Below are positions 24,653 through 37,200 of a stretch of 64,000 nucleotides of DNA, piece after piece (the first letter of the stretch is position 1; each line of letters begins with the position of its first letter). Source of the stretch: Metallyticus violacea. Taxonomy: Eukaryota > Arthropoda > Insecta > Mantodea > Metallyticidae. The stretch spans positions 144,165,501-144,229,500 of the forward strand of contig CM060831.1 in assembly GCA_030762175.1 (NCBI GenBank), written 5' to 3'. Both the position numbers and the translations under genes were made by a program. The notes below the pieces were generated by a model. The model ran no database searches and was not told where the DNA came from. It saw nothing but the letters and a program-made list of their open reading frames with translations.

Positions 24653-25797
24653 TAGGGCCATAAGTTTCCGGCCTCGCCTTCACAAAACCGTTATCTGGTG
24701 TCATATTTTATCTGTTAAGTAAATCATTGCAACTGTAACTTTCGCTCCGCTGCGTTCACTTGTTCAGATATAGTTGCATATAGAAGGTTATGTGTAGAAG
24801 ATTGTGATATGTTCAAAATGGAGTATCCAGCTGTTATTACGTTCTTCACAAAAGAACAACTTGCTCCAAATGAAATCAAATAATGATAGGTCATGCATAT
24901 GGGGAAGCACCCCCCTCATTTTCGAAAGCATTGAAGTTGAGGAGGATGCAGGTCGGCCCTTGGAGGTGCTCACTCCTGAAAACATTACGAAAGGAGAAAT
25001 TATGGAAGAATAGCAGCAAGGTTGGGCCTCTCTAAACAACAGTCCTTCCAGTTATTCATGGACATTTAAACATGAATAAGGTTAGTGCAAAATGGGTGCA
25101 TAGACTTCTTTCCTCAGTCCAAAAGCAGCAACGAGTCATCTGTTGTCAGGTATTTTTGGAGCTCTGCCGTGGCAATGAGAGAGAAGTTCTGCAAACCATT
25201 CTTACAGGAGATGAAATGATGGTCCTCTACTATGATCCTTGTCCAAAAAAGAATCAATGGAGTGGCGTAAAAATGGAGAAGCCTCGTCTCTAAAGGCCAA
25301 GGTCACTCAGTTAACCAAGATGATCATGGCCACAATCTTTTGCTACTGTGAAGGAATACTCTTCATTGACCTCAAGGAGAGGAACACCACAGTACTGGCC
25401 TACTATACAGACTACGTGCTTCCATCAAAGAGAAAAGGCGAGGAAAGCTGAGTGGTGGTGTGTCCTTCTTCACGACAACGCGCCTGTGCACATTTCTTGC
25501 TGCAAAGGAAGCTGTAAACAAATGTGGCTTCAGGAAATGGACCTTCCACTCTACAGCCCATATCTAGCTCCCAGTGTCTATTTCCGCTTCTCTCAAAAGT
25601 CAAGAAGAACCTTCGAGGAAGGAAATTTAACTATGACGAACAAGTGATGGATGCGGTTTATGCCCAGTTTACAGACAAGACTTTTGAAATGTTAATTCAA
25701 AAATGAGAGATGTGTATTGCAATAAAGTTAAAGTTGAAATATAGTTTTGGTCTTTATCATACCTAGAAACTGACTAGGCCGGAAACTTATGAACCTA
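24653..25797 (+). mobile_element. mariner M1 element, complete ends
   Basis: Cut-and-paste DNA transposon of about 1.14 kb. Inverted ends: GGGCCATAAGTTTCCGGCC at 24655-24673 and GGCCGGAAACTTATGAACC at 25777-25795. Each is flanked by the TA dinucleotide that mariner insertion duplicates. It matches the 57991-59280 copy (opposite strand) along its length but is about 150 bp shorter. The internal transposase is broken. Confidence 0.92.
24809..25706 (+). pseudogene. M1 mariner transposase, inactivated
   Basis: It would bind the terminal repeats and catalyse excision and insertion. The start is placed at the ATG before KMEYPAVITFFTKEQLAPNE. A stop follows shortly, and a deletion removes part of the first helix-turn-helix. 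Later frames show MNKVSAKWVHRLLSSVQKQQ, ILTGDEMMVLYYD (first catalytic Asp, near 25208), LLHDNAPVH (second, near 25472) and YSPYLAPSVYF. The last block should read SPDLAPSDYF, so both its Asp residues are replaced, including the third catalytic one. There are at least two frameshifts. The family is the D,D34D mariner group. It is not functional. Confidence 0.9.
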
Positions 25798-26420
25798 CTA
25801 TCCTCGTACTTAAGTAGATTCCAAAAATACTTCAATCATGTGAGTCTGATATCAACAACAGTAACACACCGCGAACCACATTACACAAATGCTGCTGTAA
25901 GATAAACTTGTTACTAAAAGAAAGCCAAATCATGTAGCATTGCGCGACACATTCGGGAGCATCCCTGGCTATGTACCAGCTGGCTGTAGATATGCAATGC
26001 GGCTTGCTTGTTCGTAGACAATAGATATCTTTCAATTCTTAGTTCTCACTATGTGTACAGATATATTACTGAACTAACATGAATGTACGCTACCAGTTAG
26101 GGTCAGCGAAAAATGTTTAAATAGTTCTTTTTCTTTTCTCTATGCATTCACGGCTTCTCCAGAGTGAGTCACATAATTTTACCTTGTAATGGAGCATATT
26201 GACAGTAAAATAAATTAAAGTATGAAAACTGTAAATAAAGATTGAAAAAATTACTTTTGTCTCACTTCCAAAAGTCCTTTTATTAAATTAATCGTTAATT
26301 AATGTTGTTATACTCTTTTAATGAACGAAAGTTGGGGATATTTAAAAAAAATATTTAATTTCTGAGTTGAAATTTTCATGTTTTATTACATATAGTTTAT
26401 TAGTATAGGGGTTTTCTTAT
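25798..26420. other. no recognised gene
   Basis: AT-rich sequence between the M1 mariner and SINE A copy 3. Confidence 0.5.
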
Positions 26421-26672
26421 ATAGTGTTTAACGCCCGTTTTTTACTACTGAGGCACCACAGGCGGTGAACACTGATGATACATGAGATGAAATTGGGAAA
26501 GGATTTTTTCAAGGAAGGAGACGTTCCAGGCCTAAGTTTAGGGTACCTCCCCGGCATTTGCCATTTATGAAAATTAAGGAAAATCTGGAAAAAACCTCAG
26601 CCAGGGACGACAGCCCAGGCGGGATTCGAACTCCAGTCCGCTCCTTAACGACCTCGGCCACCCGTGGCGGTG
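26421..26672 (-). mobile_element. SINE A copy 3
   Basis: Full-length, minus orientation. The tail is at the left (ATAGTGTTTAACGCCCG) and the tRNA-like head at the right (GGATTCGAACTCC box B; GACCTCGGCCACCCGTGGCG, box A side, as read on plus). The head resembles serine/leucine tRNAs. Confidence 0.9.
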
Positions 26673-27710
26673 GTATATGTAATCTTATACTAAAGTATTT
26701 ATATTAAATACGGCATTTATTTCCAAATCTTAATTATATGTTCTAAAATATTGTTACTATTTTCTAGCTGGGTTAAATGTAAGCGTGATATGCATTACCA
26801 ACATAATTGCAGAATTTTTTAACTAAAATTGATTACGGTAAGAGGAAAATAAAAATTTCATAACTTTAACTCTGGTAGTCACAAAAGATATGGCAAATTT
26901 CATGGAGAATATAAAGTGCTGTGCAAAAAAGGGCCGGTTACTATTAACTAGAGGAACTTTTCCACGGCTCACATACAAACACACCACAATCACTTAGTCA
27001 TCTTGTTTTACTGCTACTTTATCGCCTAGCCCCCTCTTTTTTTTTTATTCCGCACGCACTTGTGTGTTTTACAAGCCTTGCTTTAAACAGTTTACTACCG
27101 CCAAAGCCTACTGCACTCCGCCTTGTATAGAGGTGGCTTTGAGAGACCGCCATTCCCAATGGACGAGCTTGCATGTCACACCGTGGATTATCTTTATGGC
27201 GTCCACATAAAGGTGACATTAAAAAGGTTAAACCCGGACATAAATATTCCTGCACTGTTACCGCAAACTGCCACACTGTGCGGCGGTTTTGGAATGATAC
27301 CTACCTTGGAGGATTCACTTGTTGCCCCAGCTTTAACCATCTGCTTGCGTGTTTCTTTGTTTGAAAACCTAATAAATCAGCCTTTCTGTGAAAGCATAAG
27401 TCTGCAGGTTTTTGTTCAAGTGTTACAGTGTTTCTGTGGCAGCGTTTTAAAAGCCTTTTTCATATTTACCAAAAATATTTTATGTTTCTGGCTCATTCTA
27501 ATTTCATTATTCAGGTTTAATTTATGTTAATATGACATATAAGTAAAATATAACCTATCATGTATCAAAAAGAAATTTCTGGATGTATATAGTGTTCCAT
27601 GCCAGGCTTGGTGATATTACCATAGTTTTGCCTATCTAGCTATTCGCCATAATTATTTACTACTTGCGAATACAAATGCACAAAAAAGGGGTCGAAAAAT
27701 ACTTGTTTTT
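26673..27710. other. no recognised gene
   Basis: Mostly AT-rich. A somewhat GC-richer part at 27000-27330 is open for 135 codons on plus (27123-27530) and 85 on minus, but neither product is recognisable. Confidence 0.45.
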
Positions 27711-27978
27711 AATAGTGTTTAACGCCCGTTTTAGACACCACAGGCGGTGGATTCTGATGATACATGAGATGAAATATATTGGGAAAGGTTTGATTTTTAT
27801 TTATTTTTTTAAGAAAGGAAGCATTCGAGGTTTAGGACAGCATTTGCATTTAAGAGGACTGAGGAAAAACTGAAGAAGAAAAAAACTCAGTAATGGAGGA
27901 CGGTCCTGGTGGAAATCGAACTCCAGACCTCCCGCTCACGAGCCCGTTCTTTAACGACCTCAGGCACCCGTGGCGGTC
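27711..27978 (-). mobile_element. SINE A copy 4
   Basis: Minus orientation, full length. It has a T-rich expansion near 27793-27812 and a small deletion near the left end. The head at the right ends CACCCGTGGCGGTC. AAAAATA at 27695-27701 and again just outside the right end is a possible short target-site duplication. Confidence 0.87.
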
Positions 27979-28796
27979 CAAAAATAGATACCTAAAGAAC
28001 AGTAGCATTTGCTCTCGGACGCTTTAGACCTTAGCCTCAAAGCTATAAATGTGTTTACGAATGGTCAAGAGGACTGAAAACTCAAAAACCTTAAACATTT
28101 TAAGTTATTCTGTCAAATTCAGAACGTTATTTCAGTGCTGCTGAAACGAGTGCTGAAGGTAGAGAGGGGGTGCTTAAAGAATTCGGCATTTTTAACCAAA
28201 GTATACATTTGAAAATAAGGTCAATTGAATCAATTAAGAATCATAAGGAGTTTCAAGCAGCTCTTCTATCAGCGAGCCTAGGGGAGCAAATAACGTAAGT
28301 TGGGGTATGTGTTGAGAATCTTAAGAAAGGAAAGTCTTAGAAGAATTATTTGGACTGCGATATATTTGGTTAAGGAGACTTGTGGAAGATAGTTCATAGA
28401 TGGTTGCGTGATGTCGATAGCAGAAAACGGAGGCACAATCAGCTAAATTAAATTTCTACTAACCTGCACTCTGGAATAGTTCCGATTTGGAGAAGAGTGA
28501 AGAGAAGGAAGAAGTGGGTCGCATGGTTCAGAATATTAGGTGCTTGGAAAGGCAATAAAATAGTTTATGTTGCAAGGGAAAGCATTTGCTCGCTGTGTAT
28601 CTTGAGGGACAGAGCTTTTAGGGAAAGTATATTTGTCACCACCAAGTCCGGTCTCCAACAGAAATTTAAACGCCTGCCTTAAGTGATGATCCATGAGGTA
28701 TATATAAAGAAGCAAATAAAAAACTTTGTTAACGTAACAAAATTGAATTCACACAAACAGAAAATGATGAGCACTATTCATTTTAGACTTTATAGT
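27979..28796. other. no recognised gene
   Basis: Purine-rich and AT-rich sequence without identifiable features. Confidence 0.45.
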
Positions 28797-29265
28797 TACA
28801 ACAGTTGCTCAAAATGCCCATCATCGGCGTCGTTACACTTCTGAGTACGTTCAACTACTGATTGAGCAACGTTTGCGAAAGTGTCCTCAGCGGTTGCAAG
28901 CACATGCCGTTTCAATTTCTTCCCCAAGTTCTGTCAGTGTAGCTGGTTTTCTACGGTATACAACAGCCTTAAGAGTTCCCCACAGGTAGAAGTCCAACGG
29001 AGTTAGATCCGGAGAACGCGGTGGAAATTCAATCAGACCTATTCGTCCTATCCAGTGCCTTGGAATGTACGCACGTATATGTCGGTGGTAATGTGGTGTA
29101 GCACCATCTTGTTGGAAGTAAAATTCTTCGCTTTCATAGAGTGTATGAATGGCGAGTAAGATGGATGTGCATATCATGTCTAGGTACACTGGGTCAGTTA
29201 CTGTTCCTTCAATAAAGAATGGTATAATGCATGTTCTGTTTACAGAACATCATACTACACATACC
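28797..29265 (-). pseudogene. DDE transposase remnant (M5, IS630/Tc1/mariner type)
   Basis: Catalytic half of a DDE transposase. On minus, the frame at 28887-29189 reads YLDMICTSI, then FYFQQDGATPHYHRHIRAYI (second catalytic Asp), GRIGLIEFPPRSPDLTPLDF (third Asp in the PLDF block) and YLWGTLKAVVYRRKP. Upstream in another frame PFFIEGTVT precedes it. A frameshift near 28886 leads to the terminal block DDGHFEQLL and a stop at about 28797, the usual C-terminal ending of this family. The N-terminal DNA-binding half and both terminal repeats are missing. It is the best-preserved catalytic core in the window. Confidence 0.85.
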
Positions 29266-30044
29266 ATTGTTTTTCGACCCAACTTTGAAATGTATTAAAC
29301 AGATATGCCTGTTAATTCGACATGCAACGGATGCGGCCTTGGCTCAGTTGCGAATGCAGGACAAAAATAACCATCGGCATCATTACATTACACGCAAAAT
29401 GATAAGGTACGCAGAAATATCAACACTGCTGTGCAAGCAGACAATAGAACTGCTCTCTTTCTCTCTGGGCAGCAGTAACCACAAGTGTCGGACGACACCT
29501 CCACATAGCGCCTTGCTCAGACATCAGGGAGGTGTCACATGGTTGGAATCAGGACATAATTATACCCATATGTAAGCTTCACAGTCAGTGTATGACGTGC
29601 AATGTACAGAACCCGCCTCTATGACTCAGGGGTATACAGCAATATGAGTAAGAATTGAGAAATGGAAGGTATATTAAAATGTAACCAATAATGAAGTTGT
29701 AATGAACTAACAGAACAAAAAACATAAATATTTATTATTTATATAGATGCTATTTTTCTATCTTTCCAGGATAAGGAAATTTGCCTGTTTCTGCACTATT
29801 TCCTCTCTGTGCTCTTCCAATATTTCTTTTATCCACATATATATGCAGATATATTGTCACGACTAGTAAAGGAAGCGGGATCGAGACCATACTCCTGTAA
29901 AAGAATACAAAACAGTCAGTGCGTCCACCAACAATGTCACGACTCCAGTCGGATTAAGAAGGGGCAAGGTGCTTCAGAGGTAAAAGAGCACTAAACCATA
30001 AACTATGTATCGCTGAATTTATTAGTTAAAGAGAGAACATCCCA
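29266..30044. other. no recognised gene
   Basis: No identified feature. GTGCTTCAGAGGTAAAAGAG at 29970-29989 resembles a Pol III box A region but has no box B partner. Confidence 0.4.
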
Positions 30045-30183
30045 TCATGGACCCGAAACTTACCTTAGTCGATGTTGACTGAGCTAAGCCGAGTAGGGGC
30101 CATGGCAGAACGTCTGGTTTGAACTCCGACCAGCGAGGGTCCAGTCTGACAACGCTACATCTGACCATTTCCGCTGAGCCACC
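30045..30183 (-). repeat. tRNA-derived SINE (type C), short
   Basis: On minus, a strong box A (TGGCTCAGCGG at 30171-30181) and a box B-like GAGTTCAAACC (30117-30127) sit about 45 bp apart. A GC-richer body follows. It borders the tandem array directly, so the array may have grown from its flank. No second copy of the body was seen in the window. Confidence 0.55.
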
Positions 30184-30772
30184 CTTATGTTTTACACACT
30201 TTCAATATCCGGTTAAATCTTAGAATATTCCAAACGATTTGATCATTTACGTCACGAAAGCTTCTAGAATATTCGACCACCCTTATGTTTTATACTATTT
30301 CAATATCCGGTTAAATCTTTGAATATTAAACGATTTGATAATTTACGTGACGAAAGATTCTAGAATATTCTACCACCCTTAATTTATACCATTTCAATAT
30401 CCGGTTAAATCTTAGAATATTGCAAACGATTTGACAATTTACGTCATGAAAGTTTTTAGAATATTCGACCAACCTTATTTATACTATTTCAATACTATTT
30501 CAATATCCGGTTAAATCTTAGAATATTAAACGATTTGATAATTTACGTCACGAAAGCTTTTAGAATATTCTACCACCCTTAATTTATACCATTTCAATAT
30601 CCGGTTAAATCTTAGAATATTACAAACGATTTGATAGTTTACGTCACGAAAGCTTCTAGAATATTCTACCAACCTTATGTTATATACCATTTCAATATCC
30701 GGTTAAATCTTAGAATATTCCAAACGGATTTGATAATTTACGTCACAAAAACTTCTAAAAGGTTCTACAGGA
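30184..30772. repeat. 96-bp tandem array with HSE-like and CRE-like motifs
   Basis: Six head-to-tail units. The same internal position recurs at 30262, 30358, 30454, 30558, 30654 and 30753, so spacings are 96, 96, 104, 96 and 99. The longer fourth unit contains a small internal duplication (CTATTTCAATA). Units 1, 2 and 5 contain TTCTAGAATATTC, a perfect three-pentamer heat-shock element pattern (TTCnnGAAnnTTC). Units 3 and 4 differ from it by one base, and unit 6 is eroded. A second GAATATTC lies about 35 bp upstream in most units. TTACGTCA, a CRE/ATF-type octamer, lies just before the HSE in five of six units. Conserved blocks also include TTCAATATCCGGTTAAATCT. Confidence 0.93.
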
Positions 30773-31410
30773 TTTCTCTAACGGAAGTGTCTTAACCAAA
30801 GGGGATGTTACTTGACATTAAAAATGGTAGCCCAACAGGAGAATGTGGGTTTAACCAAAGGTTAGTCTGCAAAACTACTGTGCACAAAGGCTTGATACAA
30901 CTTCCCCAATTTATGCAGCATCCTCATAGCAACACATTCTCTTATGTTTAACTTATAATTTGAAATATTGACAAATATACTGAATTGCGGACACCGAATT
31001 ACTTAGCTCGTCACAATATTAGGGTGATTTCGTTTTGGGAACAACACACGACATGTTCTGTTCATCAGTGCTGCTAATTCTGTATCAGGGTGCATGTTTA
31101 ACACTTACCTGATATCGTCGTTTTTATATGATCTATTCTTGAATAACGACCATTGTTCTGTCAAATTTTATCTGATAATTTTTCTTCTATTCTTTTACTG
31201 TCATATACAGGATGCGGAAAATACGTGAAAAAGAAATTCATTAACAGAAAGAGAATCGCAAAGCAGACACCTCAAGAATAGGAACAAAATTCTTGCAACT
31301 GAAGGCTTTAAATCCAAAGACACAAATGCTTTCATATAGATAAAAGACTGCAAACACAATAGATTTACTTAGATAATTGTTAATCTGTCAAATACATGAT
31401 GCAATACACG
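30773..31410. other. no recognised gene
   Basis: Sequence to the right of the tandem array. No known family and no open frame of interest. Confidence 0.45.
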
Positions 31411-32340
31411 GGCAGTTCAATAAAGAAAGATTTAAAGTATTTTACCAGCATAATTTTCGCGCTAAAATTTAACTTTACAAGATTTTGTTAGCTTAGTGCG
31501 TAATGTACACGTGACACTAGTTTCATTGTTGTCACTTCCGGAACTTGGCGTTAAGAGGCGTGTTCCTCCTACAGAAAAAAGATAGCGACACCCGATGAGC
31601 AACACGCTGTTCTGAAATTCTGCTTTCGTCTCAACAAACCTTCAGCTGAGGCCTATGAAAAGTTTGCTGTTCCCTATAGCACACCTCGAAGATGGTTTAC
31701 AATGTTTAAAGAGGGGAGGCAATCAATTTAACAGAAGGAAACAAATAGCGCTACTGTCATTGTGAGATATAATCTTGATTAATATTGATATGTTTTTCAA
31801 AAATACTGAAAATTTCACTGGTTGCCGCCCACACGTTGTTAACTGAAAAGTTGCACATGAGAGGTGTTTGTGCTCGGTTGTGCTCGTACTTCTGATTCCC
31901 GAATAAAAGGAAGTTCGCGTGCAGATTTCTATACAGTTGAAGATGATGTTAAAGCGAGAAGACATGGGGTTTCTTTCAAACGTAATCACTGCTACATCAT
32001 TTCAATCCTGAGAGTAAACAGCAAATCTCTGTATGGAAATCTCCATCATCACTAGCAGCAAAAGAAGCAAACTTGCTTGCTTCAAGGGAAAATTATGATC
32101 GTCTCATTTTTGGATATATAAGAAATAGTATCCCAGCATGTCGTGCCTTCACACACCACTGTAACTGGGCGTATTACACAGACGTTCTGAAAATTCTGCA
32201 AGGCAGGCGATTCTTAAGGACCTGTCAAAAAATGCTTTCCATTTGAAGACTAACAGAAATGCTAAGATAGGTGCATTGCATCCAATGAAACTACATTGAG
32301 AAATATCAAAATTATGAGAACGAGTAAAGGGATATTGTCA
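31411..32340 (+). mobile_element. mariner M2 copy, internally deleted
   Basis: Begins with a terminal-repeat-like GGCAGTTCAATAAAG (31411-31425) and runs parallel to the 42993-44164 element. Shared landmarks are the early HAVLKFCF-type frame (near 31605-31635), the GTTGAAGATGATGTTA segment, TCACTGCTACAT, CCACTGTAACTGG and GGTGCATTGCATCCAATG. The right terminal repeat and several internal parts, including most of the region with the catalytic aspartates, are missing. Stops occur throughout. Confidence 0.8.
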
Positions 32341-33972
32341 AGAGAGAAAGAGAGAGTGCGTGCATGCGTGTAAAACCTTACATGACAAAAGAAGACGATT
32401 AAAATTATAACTAGTTTAGTCAAAAAACATATTGTAAATTATTGTCTACGAATTGTACATAGGGAAGTTTTACCATTAGCACAGTTCAAGGAAATGTAAA
32501 CATATTAATATTCCTAGAAAGAGATCAGATAAAAGAAAAATCTTAAGCAACCCTATCTATAACACTGATGATTTTTGTAGTTCAGAGTATAATTATTAAT
32601 TTTTACTGTATTCACGGTCATATTACATAATTATAGAAATAAACTGAATTGAATTTTTTCTCTTTTATGTGAATTTCTCTTATAAATGCTGTTTTTATTG
32701 CTATGTAAGGTGAAACAATACGAGTATAAAGTGATTTAAAAGCATGCAACAGCTGAATCTTGATAAAATGAAAGTTTGTATAACGACAATTCACAGGATA
32801 TATTCACCAGTGTTTTTAATTTTAGGACAGAGTTTTCGTAAATAATTATGAATACATTTTTTACGGATTCAGAAATAGTGTGGCGTCTATTCATCCAAGT
32901 TTAGCACAGATATATTATAAACATATGCTTTAACAATATTTAAAACACGTTTCAGTTCAATTTACCAGTGGCGAACACATTAACTACTTCATATTCTGTA
33001 CAGTCGCTATAGGATGAACAGTTCAATAAAGCAAGTACTTAATTACGGTTCTTGTTTCATTCGGCGCGTTTAAAAGCCGATACAAAGATTATAACTATTA
33101 ATGCATCCTAATTGTTATGTAATGTTTATTGTACGTTGCTAATTACTCATGTAATTATTCGAGTTTATAAATTGAGCCTCGTCTCTCGTCTTTTTCCCGC
33201 AATCATTCAGTTTTCTTGTAAAAAACTACACTAGCGGCCAAATATTCATTAGTAAAGTTAACTTGTTAATAATGTTACTATTGCAGACTTTCTGTCGTGC
33301 TACAACACCAATAAGGTACAAACATGTAATTGTTGTATTGACTTTCAAAATACAAATGTAATTACAAATAGGCACTGTCAAGACGAGGCAATTGTTGAAA
33401 CAATGGGCAGTTATTTGAAGTGGTAGTTCTGTATAAATCACTGATAATAAAATATTTCTATTTTTTCTAATAATGATACAACATTGTAAACAAGTGTTTG
33501 TGCAACCCTGTTCACGTCTCCAAACAAGCCCGTAGAGGAGGGATGGTCCAACCTTATCCTACGGCCAATTAACCAGGAACACTGAGAGCAGCCATGTTGC
33601 CCCCTCCCGTTACTAGAGGGGAAATCCCAAGGGCTGTATGTACGTGGTAGGGTTGCTGGGCAGCCACGTTACCGCGTCCCAAACAGATCTGAACCCAGTT
33701 CAACAAGTGAGTCAAATACACATGCCCTGCTGGCAACTCATTAACTAATATCAAGGTCAGGTATGCTAATATTTATTTCATACATAACTACCATGGTCAT
33801 TTTCACTTCAATATAAAGTAATACCTAATAGAAAATTTAATAAAAAAAGTTGTTGAATAGTGTAATGCAGTTTTGAAAGGCAGAAGTATTTCATTGCTGC
33901 ATTCCATACGCCATCAAGAGAATTAATTCCATTTAACCTTATAAAATGTTATTCGCAACGTTCATGAATGTT
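32341..33972. other. no recognised gene
   Basis: AT-rich sequence. A GC-richer patch at 33500-33730 is unidentified. Confidence 0.45.
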
Positions 33973-34222
33973 AGTCCTGGCGGTCTAGTGATAACCATAA
34001 ACCTCTGAACCCAAGATCGCGGGTTCAATCCCGGCCACGGCCGATGGATTTTTTCGGGCTAAAGCCGTGGGTCCCGTTTGTAGATTTACGGCACGTAAAA
34101 GAACCTCAAGCTTGAAAGAAGAGGCTGCTGAATAACATTTGTCGGCCGTTTCACGCACGGAATGGAATGGGACGCTGATGACCTGAAATGTTAAATAGAG
34201 TCCGTAAATAAAACAAAGGAAT
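33973..34222 (+). mobile_element. SINE B copy 3 (plus orientation)
   Basis: The only SINE B copy in plus orientation. It starts with the tRNA-like head (AGTCCTGGCGGTCTAGTGAT, then box B GCGGGTTCAATCCC), followed by the body (ATTTACGGCACGTAAAAGAA) and GTCCGTAAATAAAAC at the end. TTCATGA occurs just before (33961-33967) and again at 34229-34235, which could be a short target-site duplication. Confidence 0.9.
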
Positions 34223-37200
34223 AAAATCTTCATGACAGTTCCTCGTTCATGTTCTAGGTCAACCTTGAGTGAGATATTACGGCACATATGTCCGTTCTTC
34301 GTCACTTTCCGTATCAGCTTTCATTTTCTTACTAATTCTTCACACAACCCCTGGAACACTATCTAATAATGCCAGACGTTATTACATTTTTAAATTAAGC
34401 TTTAATATTACATTTGATCATGCGCAGGGTAATTTAATAAGTTTGTTTATTAACGCAAACAGAGAACCATGGCATTGTTCTGTGTGATATTTTAGTTCGG
34501 AAAAATATACCAAGAACTGTTGGCCACGAGGTTTCCGGGATATCAACACATATCTCTTTATCAAAAGAACAATCATAATAACCTAGATACACGAAGCAAG
34601 AGTATAATTGAACCAGAAACTTCAACGTATCCGCCAAGCACATCAAACCAATGGAGACATTCAAATCCGACATAACATAAAATCTGATACTTGTCAAAAA
34701 GACAAATATGTTATAGTAAGTATTGCTATATATTTATATCAAGTAAAACCTGGACAGTTGGCAATGCTATCTACTACGAGTAATACCAATAAGCTATAAT
34801 TCAGCATTCCATTGAGGATGCTGACCGCAGTTGTAAGCGAGAGCTTTGATTTTGAAGCAAACCTTAGATTATAGCCTAGCAGCCCGGAGGTTTTAAATTT
34901 TGACAATATAAATGTCAGCCGTGAAGCCTTAGAAATAGTAATATATATTTTTTTTTGTTCCGAACATTAAATTATAACTAATTTCCTGTGTTAGGGTATA
35001 CAATTGTGACTGTATTTTAATTGGGAACTACTAAATATATTAGGTATACTGTTTATTTTCTGTTCGCTTTTGTCCTTTAATCTGTTTCCTGACGGCATTG
35101 AAGAAAAATCCGGACAAATGCGTCATATAGGATATGTTTGTGTTCTGTGATGCGTTTGCAAATAAAAAAAAATCACGGAAGTACGTCATGGAGCAGCCAG
35201 GGGGAGCTGCGAGCATACAAATCTCCTAACAAAAGCTGAAATGCAATTCCAACAAATTCCTGTGGTTGTTTACCTCAGCACTTACATCATATTTTTCCTA
35301 TTTTGTAAATAGTTTACAAAATACACTGTTCAGCCTATTATTTTGGTTGATAGCCAATAAAATGATCAATAAATAGATATAAGAGCCTTTGAAAGTCATA
35401 ATGTTTTAATTGTACATCATACTGCTGTATTGGTAGCACTGTGGCCATTGTGTGATTAATATAGAAGGGTTAGCTTCAATGCACAAGTCTTACTCCTTCC
35501 ACTTCTGTCCATGTCCAGTCAATTGTGCCTTTTCTTTTCCTCTTCCCCACCGTTCCATTTCTGCCTAATTACGGAAGTATATTATTGTTTACTACAGCGC
35601 AAATCAGGTTTAGATACACAGGAGATAGTTGATTGAAAGGAAAATGCAAGGATTATGGAAGATAGTGTATACAGGGGTGGAAGGGGAATAAGGCTTAAAA
35701 GGAATAAATAATGCACATTTAAATTTGCAACACATTGTTATTTCTGTTTATGAGATAATGTCTGTTTTCTCATTCAGTTTTTTTGACGGATTTGCTGGAA
35801 TCCTTCACATCCGTGTATTCGTCCTACCCAATGATTTCGTATTCTTTTCGCTGTGGACGTATTTCCTCTACACGAACAGCAATTTCTCGGAGTGCAATTC
35901 GCAACTTCCCCCTTAATCAAATACAGATGACTCTGGTATCGCTGTCATATTTTCGATAAATCATTTTGTTCCCTTGGATAAAATGTGGGGTCGGTTTAAC
36001 ACGTTTCTTATGGGTGCCGTAATGCTCAGCAATGTAATTTAACGAAAAAGAAAAATCTTACGAAAATATCGATTACAAGGGGTATGAAAATCACCAATTA
36101 CTTCAACCGTTAGGAATGACTGTTGTAGGTTCATAATTGTGAATTATCACAAGTATCAGACCCTCGAGTGATATTTATTAAGATTATTTCACGAATAAAG
36201 CGAAAATTTAATTATAATTCCTCTAAACTTGGCTTACACAATTGTAATATTGTATATCTGCACTTAAACTTTTCAAGCAATCTTGCGGCAGAAGAATGCC
36301 GATTGTCAGTAATGCCAATAGAGAAGAGCAAAATGCGGGTTTAGAGCTATCATGAATAGAATCAGAATAAAAGTAATATATATATTGAAATTCGCGCACA
36401 GAATATCAACACTTATTATACTTATGAATATCTATTCTATTCAGAAGCCGTGAGATTAAAATGGACAAAAGTCGACTTTTACAATCGCTACCGTTCAATT
36501 TTCTAATACCAAATGAGAGAGAGAGAGAGAGAAGATAACATACAGTGTCCCTATTTTCCTTTGTGTTCTGTGGTTTGGAATTCCTGATGATAAGATCAAT
36601 TTGCACATTTGACGCGTCACCAAAACGCTTTAAAGAACCCTCCATTTTGCGTTATGATTGTCGATTGTCCATGCTTTTGTTGCTATCAATAGCTTCCCAC
36701 CGCCTCTAGCAAAAGTGGTCAGTGATGCATATCAAGAATTATATAGTGGAGGTATATAGCTGGGGCTACACTGACCACAAGCAGATGCACGTCGCGTGAT
36801 AAAAAGGATTTGATAATTTTTTTCTGGATAATTTTACTCTATAATCCGCTGTGATTGGTCAAAATTCAAAAATTTGTTTCGTTTCATTGGTTAATTTTAA
36901 GATGACGTTACACGAGTGAAATAATCTGTTTAATCACAAGAAATAATATATATATATATATATATATATATCAAAACAGTAGTTGTGTTAATTAGTTAAT
37001 ATTTATACATTTCAAAATTTATAATGTTAGAAAGGCATTAACTTAGAAATTAAACATGAATTTCTAACATAATGGTTAAATTGCATTAGCGCACCTCAGA
37101 AGGCAGAGCTAGTGGGCTTGATAGAGGGGATATTTTGATATATTTTAAATTTTAACATTTGTTGTTTATTACACTAGTAAACAAATTTCAACTTTTTTTT

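Noticed and set aside
27123..27530. 135-codon frame near a GC-richer patch
   Set aside because: The overlapping minus frame is also open and neither product is recognisable. The hydrophobic end is T-rich sequence.
30184..30772. Regularly spaced repeats as a CRISPR array
   Set aside because: The repeat unit is contiguous at about 96 bp with no unique spacers, and the sequence is eukaryotic.
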